Shown here: piece by piece, positions 45,186 through 54,035 of the stretch
Numbering within the stretch: the stretch's first letter is position 1
Layout of the letters: every line of letters begins with the position of its first letter
DNA from: Alteromonadaceae bacterium
Lineage (GTDB): Bacteria > Pseudomonadota > Gammaproteobacteria > Enterobacterales > Alteromonadaceae
Direction of reading: 5' to 3'
DNA length: 64,000 nucleotides
Assembly (NCBI GenBank): GCA_014872785.1
Contig: WKFJ01000064.1
Location: 21,093-85,092, forward strand
Translations under genes and position numbers: made by a program
The notes under the pieces: model-generated
What the model was told of the DNA's origin: nothing
Databases searched by the model: none
What the model saw: only the letters and a program-made list of their open reading frames with translations

Positions 45186-47396
45186 ATGCATTCTAACCAC
45201 TTGATTTTTCTCCTAGTTTGTTGCTTGGTAAGCGTTACCTTGCAAGCGCAACAGGTATGTTTGGTGCCGGTAGAAGCCATTAAAAACAAGGTTTCTACCA
45301 AAGCAAACGAGATTGCTGTCACAGCTGAAAACGTCAATATTCAGCAAGACACGATTGCCGAATTCAACAAAAGAGTCGAAATATCGAGTGATTCCGCGTC
45401 GATAACCGCAGAACATGCCAAAATTGACAGAGTTGCCAGAAAGCTTGAGGCCAGCGGTGATATAAAATTTCAGGATGGTCAAATTCAGGTAGCCAGTTCC
45501 GACTTATTGCTCGACTTGGATTCTGGCAAAATGAAGATGCAAGAAACTAAGTATCGCATGATCAATTTCCAAGGACGTGGGGATGCACAGGGTATTGAGT
45601 TAAATAAAGAACAAGGCATTACACTCAATAATGTCAGTTTCAGTACTTGTCCCGAAAACCAGGAAGACTGGCGCATTGAAGCCAGCAGTATTGAATTAGA
45701 ACCAGGTGAATTGTGGGGTAAAACGCGCAATACGAGATTTTATATTAAGGGAATACCGGTTTTCTATTTGCCCTACTTTCAATTCCCAGTCACCGACCAA
45801 CGTCAATCTGGTTTACTGTTTCCAGAAATTAGTAGCTCAGACACCACTGGAGTTTCCTACGAACAACCTATCTACTGGAATATAGCTCCGAACATGGATG
45901 CGACTTTTGCGCCGCGTTACATGACATCAAGAGGCCTGCAACTCAAAAATCAATTTCGCTATTTGACTGAAAATCATCGCGGCGAACTACATCTTGATTA
46001 CATGCACAGCGATACTGACACTCCGGACAACGACAGTCGATATTTCTATCGTCTAACGCATTCAGGCGCGCTGGGGCAAAATTGGTACATTGGTGCTGAA
46101 ATCAATGGTTTAAGTGACGATAACTACATAGTCGACCTGGGTTCTGAGTTTTACAACCGTGCCGATACGCATTTATTCAAAACGGTATCCCTCGGATACG
46201 TAAGTGACAACATCGCATTAAACGCAACTGTTAAAGACTTTGAAGTCATCGGTGACCACCCCAACAGTTACCGTGCGTTACCAGAAATTAAACTCGATTA
46301 CGCTGCGCTAAAAACCGATTTGTTTGAGCTAAATGTTCATTCAGAACTTGCTCACTTCGACAGTAGTGAACCCGATTTGCCCAAAGCCACTCGATTACAC
46401 ATTGCCCCGACACTGAGTTTTCCCTACCGTAACCAATGGTCAGAATTCTTAGCTGAAACCAGTGTACTGCACACGTCCTACAGCCAATCAAATATTGACA
46501 ACACAACGCTGGCAAAAAATGTAGATCGCACCATTGGACAAGCACGTATTTATGGCTCAATTGCACTGGAACGTGATGCTAACTGGTTTGGCGCGCCGGC
46601 AACACAAACGTTGGAACCAAAATTTCAGTACCTTTACACTAGTTACGAAAACCAAAGCGACATTGGCTTTTACGACACCGCAAGATTGTTAAATGATTTT
46701 GACGGCTTGTTTAGAGGACAGGAATTCACTGGCCTTGACCGTATCAGTGACAAAAACCAGTTCACTATGGGTGTGACTACTCGTTACATCGACCAAAATA
46801 ATAGGGAACAATTTAGGCTTAGCTTGGGTCAGATTTTCTACTTTGATGACAATCAGGTCATTGAAGCAACAAAAGCGAACGATCGCTCTGCAGTGGCAAT
46901 TGAACTGGATTGGAACATTACTACTAACTGGTTTAGCCATACTGAAGTTCAAATTTCATCGAAAGACGAAAAAATTGAACGCAGTAACATGTCGCTTGAA
47001 TATCGTCTAGGAGGCAACAATTTAATTCAGGTCAACCATCGTTATGTTAGAGATTTGTCAGGTGAAAAGATAGACCAACTTGGTCTTACGGCGGCCTGGA
47101 CTATCGCAGACAATTGGCAATGGGTTGGTAGATATTATCGAGACATGAATTTACACAGAACGACAGAGAGTTATACTGGTGTGCAATACGACTCCTGTTG
47201 TTGGTCTCTACAAATTGTGTGGGAGCGACATTTAAGTAACAGATTTGACGCCTTGGGTAATCAGAGCATTGACGAATATGACTCGGGCATCAAATTCAAA
47301 TTTGCCTTTAATGGAATGGGACAGCGTGGCGCGAAAAGGACTCTACTTAACGACGGTCTTTTCGGATACCGCCGCCCTTATTTATTGAATAATTAA
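45186..47396 (+). CDS. lptD: LPS-assembly protein LptD
   Basis: A 736-aa outer-membrane beta-barrel, slightly shorter than the 784 of E. coli. Residues 1-22 form a signal peptide. The N-terminal OstA-like beta-jellyroll carries C25. The long barrel region follows, with SFSTCPENQEDW (second Cys) and the late SCCW pair. These four Cys form the interdomain disulphides needed for assembly. LptD, with LptE, puts LPS into the outer leaflet. It heads an operon with surA, pdxA, rsmA, apaG and apaH. Confidence 0.96.
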   Translation: MHSNHLIFLLVCCLVSVTLQAQQVCLVPVEAIKNKVSTKANEIAVTAENVNIQQDTIAEFNKRVEISSDSASITAEHAKIDRVARKLEASGDIKFQDGQIQVASSDLLLDLDSGKMKMQETKYRMINFQGRGDAQGIELNKEQGITLNNVSFSTCPENQEDWRIEASSIELEPGELWGKTRNTRFYIKGIPVFYLPYFQFPVTDQRQSGLLFPEISSSDTTGVSYEQPIYWNIAPNMDATFAPRYMTSRGLQLKNQFRYLTENHRGELHLDYMHSDTDTPDNDSRYFYRLTHSGALGQNWYIGAEINGLSDDNYIVDLGSEFYNRADTHLFKTVSLGYVSDNIALNATVKDFEVIGDHPNSYRALPEIKLDYAALKTDLFELNVHSELAHFDSSEPDLPKATRLHIAPTLSFPYRNQWSEFLAETSVLHTSYSQSNIDNTTLAKNVDRTIGQARIYGSIALERDANWFGAPATQTLEPKFQYLYTSYENQSDIGFYDTARLLNDFDGLFRGQEFTGLDRISDKNQFTMGVTTRYIDQNNREQFRLSLGQIFYFDDNQVIEATKANDRSAVAIELDWNITTNWFSHTEVQISSKDEKIERSNMSLEYRLGGNNLIQVNHRYVRDLSGEKIDQLGLTAAWTIADNWQWVGRYYRDMNLHRTTESYTGVQYDSCCWSLQIVWERHLSNRFDALGNQSIDEYDSGIKFKFAFNGMGQRGAKRTLLNDGLFGYRRPYLLNN

Positions 47397-47408
47397 AACA
47401 GTTTATCT

Positions 47409-48692
47409 ATGAAATTTAAGTTTATTTTTGGCTTGGTGTTGGCCGGCCTATCTACTTTTGCTGCGTCACAGCAGCAAGAACTCGACAAAGTTGCCGTTAT
47501 CGTTGACAAAAGCGTCGTGCTCGAAAGCGAAATTGATGGGCTCATCAAGCGCGTTAAAGCCAATGCGATTCGCAACCAACAGAATTTACCTGCTGACCGC
47601 GTATTGCGTACGCAAGCGATTGAAAGGCTTATCGTTGAAAGCTTGCAAATGCAAATGGCCGAGCGCATGGGTATTCAAATCAGCGACCCACAATTGGAAC
47701 AAACATTACTTAACTTTGCCCGTAGCGAAGGCTTGAGTATTGATCAACTTCGCGCCCAAGTGGCAACCGAAGGCTTGAGCTACGAAGAATACCGCGAACG
47801 TGTGCGTAAGGAATTAATTACCGGTGAAGTGACCAGAGCAAACGTAAGAAGACGCGTTTACATTACACCACAAGAAATCGACAACATGGTTAAGTTGATG
47901 GACGAGCAAGGTGCTGATCAAGTTGAATACAAGCTGGGTCATATTCTTGTTGGTTTCCCAAGCCAACCCTCACAGGATGACATTGACGCAGCCAAAACCC
48001 GTGCGGATCGCGTTATTAAATTACTGCAAAAAGAAGACTCAGACTTTGCCAAGCTAGCGGTAACGGCTTCTTCTGGCGCCAAGGCCTTAGAAGGTGGGGA
48101 TTTGGGTTGGATGAATATCAACTCCATGCCCACGTTATTTGCAGAAGCAGTACAAGGTAGCAAAAAAGAGGCGCTTATCGGGCCAATCCGCAGTGGTGCT
48201 GGCTTTCACATTCTTAAAATTCACGATATCCGCGGACAAGAAATCGCAGAAATCACCGAAGTTAATTCACGTCATATCCTTATCAGACCGTCAATTATCT
48301 TAAGCGAAGACCGCGCTGAACAAATGCTTAAAGAGTTTCGCGACCAAGTGATTGCAGGAGATGCTGACTTCGCAGAGCTCGCTAAAGAACACTCAGCAGA
48401 TCCGGGCTCAGCACTTCGAGGTGGCGACCTAGGCTGGAGTGACCCAGCAGCTTATGTTCCCGCGTTCAAAGATACTTTAAACACCCTCGCGAAAGACGAG
48501 ATTAGTATGCCGTTTCGCTCAACTCACGGTTGGCACATCGTCCAGCTGATTGACAAACGCGTCGGTGACATCACGGCCAAAGTGAAGTTAGAAAAAGCAC
48601 ATGGTTTATTGTTCCAGCGTAAATACGGTGAAGAAAGTGAAGCTTGGCTTCGCGAAATGCGGGACAATGCGTATGTGGAAGTCCTGGAATAA
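47409..48692 (+). CDS. surA: Periplasmic chaperone and prolyl isomerase SurA
   Basis: A 427-aa exported chaperone. Signal peptide 1-20 is followed by the N-terminal chaperone domain. Two parvulin domains follow at about residues 170-270 and 285-385; each contains an ARxHSxDPG-like stretch (LAVTASSGAKALEGGDLGW and LAKEHSADPGSALRGGDLGW). SurA escorts outer-membrane proteins, including LptD encoded just upstream (12 bases). Confidence 0.95.
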   Translation: MKFKFIFGLVLAGLSTFAASQQQELDKVAVIVDKSVVLESEIDGLIKRVKANAIRNQQNLPADRVLRTQAIERLIVESLQMQMAERMGIQISDPQLEQTLLNFARSEGLSIDQLRAQVATEGLSYEEYRERVRKELITGEVTRANVRRRVYITPQEIDNMVKLMDEQGADQVEYKLGHILVGFPSQPSQDDIDAAKTRADRVIKLLQKEDSDFAKLAVTASSGAKALEGGDLGWMNINSMPTLFAEAVQGSKKEALIGPIRSGAGFHILKIHDIRGQEIAEITEVNSRHILIRPSIILSEDRAEQMLKEFRDQVIAGDADFAELAKEHSADPGSALRGGDLGWSDPAAYVPAFKDTLNTLAKDEISMPFRSTHGWHIVQLIDKRVGDITAKVKLEKAHGLLFQRKYGEESEAWLREMRDNAYVEVLE

Positions 48693-48704
48693 TCTGGAAT
48701 TCTT

Positions 48705-49685
48705 ATGCCTTTAAAGATTGCTATCACCCCCGGTGAACCGGCAGGTATCGGACCTGATTTAACGATTCAACTGGCGCAGTTCGAGTGGGACGCACAGCTA
48801 ATTGTTGTTGCAGACCGAGACATGCTCATGCAGCGTGCCCAAGCTCTAAACCTGCCACTTGAGCTAGTAGATTATATTCCTGACAGCGACACTATGCTCG
48901 CTGCAGGACAGCTCTACATCCAACATGTGCCTGTTGCGACCACCGTGGTGCCTGGAGAGCTTAATGCAGAAAATGGACATTATGTGGTAGAAACCCTGCG
49001 CATCGCGGGCCAGGGGAATATCGATGGCAATTTTGATGCTGTAGTGACGGGGCCTGTGCACAAAGGCATAATTAATCAAAGCGGTGTATCGTTCAGTGGT
49101 CATACTGAATTTTTCGCACATCAATCCAACACCTCAGATGTCGTGATGTTATTGGCTACTGAGGGGTTGAGAGTAGCGCTGGTAACAACGCATATTCCAC
49201 TGGCTTATGTCAGCAAAGCCATTACACCAGAGCGCTTGGACAAGGTTATTAGTATTCTAAACCATGACCTTAAAACCAAATTTGGTATCGCCACTCCTAA
49301 GATTTTTGTCTGTGGTCTAAACCCACATGCAGGCGAAAATGGTCATATTGGCAAAGAGGAGCAGCTAGTAATAGAACCTGCGCTTAATATCATCCGAGGG
49401 AAAGGTATCGACTTAGTCGGACCGCTTCCTGCCGATACGATATTCCAACCCAAATATCTCAAAGACGCCGATGCGGTGCTTGCGATGTATCACGATCAAG
49501 GGCTTCCTGTGTTGAAATACAAAGGCTTTGGTGCCTCAGTAAACATTACGTTAGGGCTACCCTTTGTTAGAACGTCCGTCGATCATGGTACCGCACTCGA
49601 TCTCGCCGGTACGGGAGACATTGATAACGGCAGTTTCAAACTGGCCATTAAAAAAGCCATCAAGTTGGCAGGCAATAGTCAATGA
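48705..49685 (+). CDS. pdxA: 4-hydroxythreonine-4-phosphate dehydrogenase
   Basis: A 326-aa NAD-dependent, metal-requiring enzyme of vitamin B6 synthesis. Motifs: ITPGEPAGIGPDL at the N-terminus, VTGPVHKGIIN, and SGHTEFFA with a metal His. LNPHAGENGHIG and the C-terminal TSVDHGTALDLAGTG are conserved. It overlaps the start of rsmA by 4 bases. Confidence 0.96.
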   Translation: MPLKIAITPGEPAGIGPDLTIQLAQFEWDAQLIVVADRDMLMQRAQALNLPLELVDYIPDSDTMLAAGQLYIQHVPVATTVVPGELNAENGHYVVETLRIAGQGNIDGNFDAVVTGPVHKGIINQSGVSFSGHTEFFAHQSNTSDVVMLLATEGLRVALVTTHIPLAYVSKAITPERLDKVISILNHDLKTKFGIATPKIFVCGLNPHAGENGHIGKEEQLVIEPALNIIRGKGIDLVGPLPADTIFQPKYLKDADAVLAMYHDQGLPVLKYKGFGASVNITLGLPFVRTSVDHGTALDLAGTGDIDNGSFKLAIKKAIKLAGNSQ

Positions 49686-50482
49686 GTAAATCCCATTTAG
49701 GCCATGTCGCGCGTAAACGATTCGGCCAAAACTTTCTCCATGACAAACAAATCATCGACGGTATAGTATCGGCCATTAATCCGAAAGATGGCGAGAACCT
49801 CGTTGAGATAGGGCCGGGTTTAGGTGCACTAACCGAACCGGTATGCGAAAATGTGTCACAGCTAACCGTTGTTGAGCTAGACCGAGACTTGGCGAAACGC
49901 CTGCACAGCCATCCCTTTATTCAAGATAAACTCACGATTATCGAGGCTGATGCACTAAATCACGACTTTAGTGAACTGTTTGATGGTGAACGCAAGCTAA
50001 GAGTTTTTGGTAACCTGCCCTACAACATCTCTACTCCATTGATGTTTCACTTATTCAGTCACATTAATGTGATAAGTGATATGCACTTTATGTTGCAAAA
50101 AGAAGTTGTGAATCGTTTGGCGGCGGGCGTTGGTGAAAAGAATTACGGTAGATTATCGATTATGGCACAGTATTATTGCCAAGTGATGCCAGTACTACAC
50201 GTGCCACCAGGCGCTTTTAACCCGCCCCCTAAAGTAGATTCTGCGGTAGTAAGACTGATTCCTCACGCCACTTTGCCGGTTAAGGTGGATGACAAACATG
50301 TGCTTGATCAGGTAGTTTCAGCGGCATTCAATCAGCGTAGAAAGACGATTCGCAATAGCTTGAGGAACCATATGGATGAAGCGCAGCTAGAGGCGCTAGG
50401 ACTAAATCCAACAGCCAGAGCAGAGAACCTTAGCTTGTCTGACTTTGCGCTAATAGCAAATGCGATAACTCAAGGCAATTAA
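49682..50482 (+). CDS. rsmA: 16S rRNA dimethyladenosine methyltransferase
   Basis: A 266-aa KsgA/RsmA. KRFGQNFLHD is the N-terminal signature. VEIGPGLGALTEP binds SAM and NLPYNIST is the catalytic NxPY motif. It dimethylates A1518 and A1519 of 16S rRNA late in 30S assembly. Overlap with pdxA shows translational coupling. Confidence 0.96.
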   Translation: MSKSHLGHVARKRFGQNFLHDKQIIDGIVSAINPKDGENLVEIGPGLGALTEPVCENVSQLTVVELDRDLAKRLHSHPFIQDKLTIIEADALNHDFSELFDGERKLRVFGNLPYNISTPLMFHLFSHINVISDMHFMLQKEVVNRLAAGVGEKNYGRLSIMAQYYCQVMPVLHVPPGAFNPPPKVDSAVVRLIPHATLPVKVDDKHVLDQVVSAAFNQRRKTIRNSLRNHMDEAQLEALGLNPTARAENLSLSDFALIANAITQGN

Positions 50483-50500
50483 ACTGGCTAAGGAGAAAAC

Positions 50501-50875
50501 GTGTTAACCTCAACCATTCAAATTCAAGTTGAAACGGCTTATCTTCCAGGTCATATTCCTCCGGAAAAGAACAAGTTTGCCTTCTCTTATCACATTGAAA
50601 TTGAAAATCAGGGCGAGGAAACCGTGCAATTGTTGAATCGTTACTGGCTCATTACAGACGGCAATGGAAAAACTAGCGAAGTTGCTGGGTCTGGTGTGGT
50701 AGGCAAACAACCTTTTATCGCACCAGGTGAGAAATTTGCCTACTCCTCCGGCGCAGTATTGGACACCCCTGTTGGCTCAATGCAAGGCCACTTTGAGTTT
50801 CAGAAATCAGACAGCTCATTGTTTAAAGCACCAATAGACATATTCAGCCTTAACGTTCCCAACGCAGTCAATTAG
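50501..50875 (+). CDS. apaG: ApaG family protein
   Basis: A 124-aa, single-domain beta-sandwich protein (DUF525). Motifs are YHIEIENQGEETVQLLNRYWLITDGNG, in two parts, and the GVVGKQPFIAPGEKFAYSSGAVL core. It begins with GTG at 50501 preceded by AGGAGA. It is linked to apaH as in most gammaproteobacteria. Molecular role is not firmly known. Confidence 0.94.
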   Translation: MLTSTIQIQVETAYLPGHIPPEKNKFAFSYHIEIENQGEETVQLLNRYWLITDGNGKTSEVAGSGVVGKQPFIAPGEKFAYSSGAVLDTPVGSMQGHFEFQKSDSSLFKAPIDIFSLNVPNAVN

Positions 50876-50885
50876 GAGAACAGTT

Positions 50886-51698
50886 GTGTCGACCTACGTT
50901 GTGGGTGATATTCAAGCCTGTTACGACGGCTTACGTGAACTTCTTGATAAAGTCAGTTTCTCAGCGGATCGAGACCGTTTATATGCAGTGGGGGATCTAA
51001 TTGGCAGAGGTCCTAAACCACTACAAACCTTGCAGTTTCTGCACGCTCTAGAAGACAGTTTTGACTGTGTTCTGGGTAATCACGACCTGCATTTTCTGGC
51101 AGTTTCTCAAGGCATTAAAAAGAGTAAACCTAAGGACCGATATGAGTCCATCCTCGAACATCCAGACAGTGAAAAACTCATTTCATGGTTGCGTCATCGG
51201 CCTCTTGCACTTATTCCTCAAGAAGGCTATTTCATGTGTCACGCAGGGCTCTACCCCCTTTGGTCAGAGTCGAAAGCAATGGCACTCGCCAAAGAAGTAC
51301 AACAGGCTATACTCGCCGATGACTGGCATCAACTACTCAATTATATGTACGGCAACGAGGAACTGGCTTGGAGTGATAGCTTGCAAGGACTTCCTCGATT
51401 AAAGTTTATTATCGATGCCTTTACTCGTATGCGTTTTATAGATGGCAAGGGGACGCTGAACTTTACTGCTAAAACCGCGGTGGAGAATGCACCAACAGGT
51501 TACATCCCTTGGTACAAACATCCAAAACTATTTAATACCAATAAAATACTCTTTGGCCATTGGGCAGCGTTACAAGGTCGTACGTCTGTGGAGAATATTA
51601 TTTCGCTAGATACCGGCTATATCTGGGGTGGTAAGCTGACTATGGTCAAACTAGGTGAAGACAGTTGCACCAGTGTGCAACATCCTGCTAAAAATTAA
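50886..51698 (+). CDS. apaH: Symmetrical diadenosine tetraphosphatase
   Basis: A 270-aa hydrolase of Ap4A to two ADP. Metallophosphatase motifs: GDIQACYDGL, GDLIGRGPK and GNHDLH. The first motif has Gln where E. coli has His and Ala after it, a variation also seen in other marine ApaH proteins as far as I recall. The GTG start at 50886 follows TAGGAGAAC. Last gene of the lptD operon. Confidence 0.93.
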   Translation: MSTYVVGDIQACYDGLRELLDKVSFSADRDRLYAVGDLIGRGPKPLQTLQFLHALEDSFDCVLGNHDLHFLAVSQGIKKSKPKDRYESILEHPDSEKLISWLRHRPLALIPQEGYFMCHAGLYPLWSESKAMALAKEVQQAILADDWHQLLNYMYGNEELAWSDSLQGLPRLKFIIDAFTRMRFIDGKGTLNFTAKTAVENAPTGYIPWYKHPKLFNTNKILFGHWAALQGRTSVENIISLDTGYIWGGKLTMVKLGEDSCTSVQHPAKN

Positions 51699-51894
51699 TC
51701 CAATGCCCCAAGCCAACGCCAGAGCGAAACGAAATTTAGCCTTAATATTTATTTACGCGAAGATATATTTTCTCGGTTACATTTAATTTCATTTTTTTGA
51801 AGTAAGTTTAACCATATAGACTAAAGTGACATTGCAATAACACCAGTCGGCATTAATAATCAGGAAATTTGGGGGTAAAGTTGCGGAGGATTAT

Positions 51895-53115
51895 TTGTTA
51901 GGCAATATTGGTCAACTGGCCATTTACACCCGTTCTGCAGAAACTAAATCGCTATTTGAAGGTTAACAATCACATAGTTCTCTCGATAACGTTCGATTCT
52001 ATGCGGATTTTAACGATCTGAGTACAGATAGTGACACAATAGTTGTTATTGATGTAACGGAAGAAAATGCAACCGACTGGGTAACAAGTGCGTTAGCCAC
52101 AGCTGAACAATTATCCAACATTACCTTGTTATTGTGTAATACCAGTGTTTTCGAGACACTTAATGTGGCCGTAAGGGCTTCTATTAATGCATTTTTGCTA
52201 CAGCCCTATAACCGAGCTCAACTTTATCTTCAACTCGATATTTTGTTTCGCTCACAGCAAGAAAAACAACAGTTAGGACAAAACGCTCAATCAGCCAATG
52301 AAATGGCGATGATGGCACTTGCCAGTAATAGTGAATACGGGCATACGATTCAATTTATTGAAAAGTCATATGACGCCCACAACACTGAGGTTCTCGCCCA
52401 CCAATTGTTTTCGTTTTTAAACGGTCTGGGCATTTCAGCGAGTATCATGATGCAATTGCGCGATAGCACCTTGTTTTATGACAGTACTGGCAATCAACCA
52501 ACAGCGGATGAACAACAATTATTAGTCGGTTTTAAAGACGCTGGGCGCATCTCGGATTTCGATTCACAAACCCTAATTAACTTTACTCAGTGCAGTTTAC
52601 TTGTAAAAAACATGCCGCTTGATGACCCCGAAAAATATGGGCGATTAAAAGATTTGATGCCGGCCATTTTGGGCTCTATCGACGCCAAATTAAAACTGTT
52701 GCAAGGTGAAGATGTGGTATTTGCCAACGCCGAGCAGACGCTCAATGCTATCAAACGATTCCGTCGCACCTTGTTTGACCTAGCAAATTCACAAAATCAG
52801 AAAAACAGTGAAGCGCTACAGCAAGTTGCCACTATGTCTACAGACATTTACGATCAGCTGCCAAGATTGGGTCTTGAAGATGACCAAGAAACCTTCATTG
52901 TAGAGCTCATTGAAAAGACTATGGACGATTTGGCTGAGACCTTCCAATTTTCATCAGAAACCACCGCCTCATTACTCTTCACTATTGAGGATATGAAGGA
53001 ACTAAAACAATCGCTAGAGGACATAGTCGCGCTCTTCGAAGCCCAAAAAGCACCGCCTCCCGAAATGAATTTAGAGGACGCCGAGGAAGAAGACGACGGC
53101 ATCGAATTGTTTTAG
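51895..53115 (+). pseudogene. Degenerate receiver-like protein interrupted by an in-frame TAA
   Basis: The reading frame runs from a TTG at 51895, with GGAGG five bases upstream, to 53115. It is broken by TAA at 51964-51966. Before the stop it reads LGNIGQLAIYTRSAETK, and after it QSHSSLDNVRFYADFND, IVVIDVTEEN and AFLLQPYNRAQLYLQLDILF. Together these look like a degenerate response-regulator receiver: the usual KPF Lys is replaced by Gln. A helical C-terminal part of about 300 residues ends in an acidic tail. A TTG at 52126 could give a 329-aa product without the receiver core, but it has no good ribosome site. Readthrough, a sequencing error or recent inactivation are all possible. No family is assigned. 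Confidence 0.6.
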
Positions 53116-53122
53116 GGGTTTC

Positions 53123-53147
53123 TAGAGCCTGTTGATCTTTGCGGTAT
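53123..53147 (+). repeat. Left terminal inverted repeat of the MITE-like element
   Basis: Begins TAGAGCCTGTTGATC and ends GCGGTAT. It starts 8 bases after the stop of the receiver-like gene. Similarity to the other end continues weakly inward. Confidence 0.8.
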
Positions 53148-53365
53148 TATTTTGCAGCAGTTTGTTTGGTATTTTTACAAGGCTGAGTCTTTGTAGTGTA
53201 GTTGCTCTACATAAAAAGGCGATAACGCAGTAGAAATATCAAACAAGCGCTGCCCGAAGGGTTCTTCCTGAGCGCACCCTGCTCTTTGTTATTGCTTCTT
53301 GACTTAGTCCACTAGGCCTGCGAAGCAATGCCGAGATCAGAATACGCTCAGGTTGAACAAAACTT

Positions 53366-53390
53366 ATACCGCAAAGATCAACAGGCTCTA
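53366..53390 (-). repeat. Right terminal inverted repeat of the MITE-like element
   Basis: Exact inverse of 53123-53147. Read on the minus strand, its CTAGAGCCTGTTGA end encodes the last folA residues and TGA stop. Confidence 0.8.
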
Positions 53391-53869
53391 GCTAAAGTAA
53401 CAAATTCATAATCATGCGGGTTTTTATCGTCTGAAGTATGCTTTTCAGACTCTAGCATCTCCCAATTTCCACTGGCTTGCCAATCAGGAAATTGGGTGTC
53501 TCCCTTAACAGACAAATCGATAAACGTCAGATACAACTTATGGCAGATAGGCAAGAGCAAGTCATAGATCGCGCCACCACCTATTATCATCACTTCTTCA
53601 ACGTCATTAACCGCCTCCAATGCAGCATCAACAGAGTCAACAACTGTAGCGTCTTGTGCTTCCAAACCCGAACGGCTAATGACAATATTCAATCGCCCCG
53701 GTAGCGCTCTACCGATGGACTCATAAGTCTTACGGCCCATTATGATGGGTTTACCCATAGTGACGCTTTTGAAATGCTTGAGGTCTGCAGGCAAATGCCA
53801 AGGCATTTTATTGTCTGCGCCGATAATTCGATTGTGAGCCATTGCGGCAATCATAGAAATAGTAGGCAT
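53378..53869 (-). CDS. folA: Dihydrofolate reductase
   Basis: A 163-aa NADPH-dependent enzyme making tetrahydrofolate. Motifs: ISMIAAMAHNRIIGADNKMPWHLP (conserved Trp and substrate loop, in two parts), GRKTYESIGRALPGR and MIIGGGAIYDLLL. Length is near the usual 159. The final codons, encoding LARAC and TGA, lie in the inverted repeat of the adjacent MITE-like element, so the native C-terminus may have been replaced by a few residues. Confidence 0.95.
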   Translation of the reverse strand: MPTISMIAAMAHNRIIGADNKMPWHLPADLKHFKSVTMGKPIIMGRKTYESIGRALPGRLNIVISRSGLEAQDATVVDSVDAALEAVNDVEEVMIIGGGAIYDLLLPICHKLYLTFIDLSVKGDTQFPDWQASGNWEMLESEKHTSDDKNPHDYEFVTLARAC

Positions 53870-53952
53870 GAGTTAACATTTATCAGTTGAAAAAATCTAA
53901 GTGGGCAAGACTAAAGTAAAGAGTCGATATTTGCACGAACAAGTGACACAAA

Positions 53953-53976
53953 AAAGCCCACTTTAAGGTGGGCTTT
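53953..53976 (-). terminator. Terminator after the radical SAM gene
   Basis: AAAGCCCAC/GTGGGCTTT with a 6-base loop is followed on the minus strand by a TTTTTT run. It lies 59 bases after the stop. Confidence 0.85.
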
Positions 53977-54035
53977 GAATTTTAGAGACAGTTAGCTTCC
54001 AAAATAACTTATTCAAAGTGAAGCTCTATTACCAC

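Larger units (their letters stand above)
53123..53390. mobile_element. MITE-like element with 25-bp perfect inverted ends and TA flanks
   Basis: The ends (53123-53147 and 53366-53390) are a perfect 25-base inverted repeat including the flanking TA. Without the TA pair the element is 264 bases. No open frame of use is inside. A TA duplication fits IS630/mariner-type transposition, but the family is inferred. It fills the gap between the receiver-like gene and folA, and its right end overlaps the last folA codons. Confidence 0.75.

Noticed and set aside
52126..53115. A separate 329-aa gene starting at TTG 52126
   Set aside because: The frame continues upstream as clear receiver-like protein sequence with a better ribosome site at 51895, and no good site precedes 52126. 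It is treated as part of the interrupted gene.
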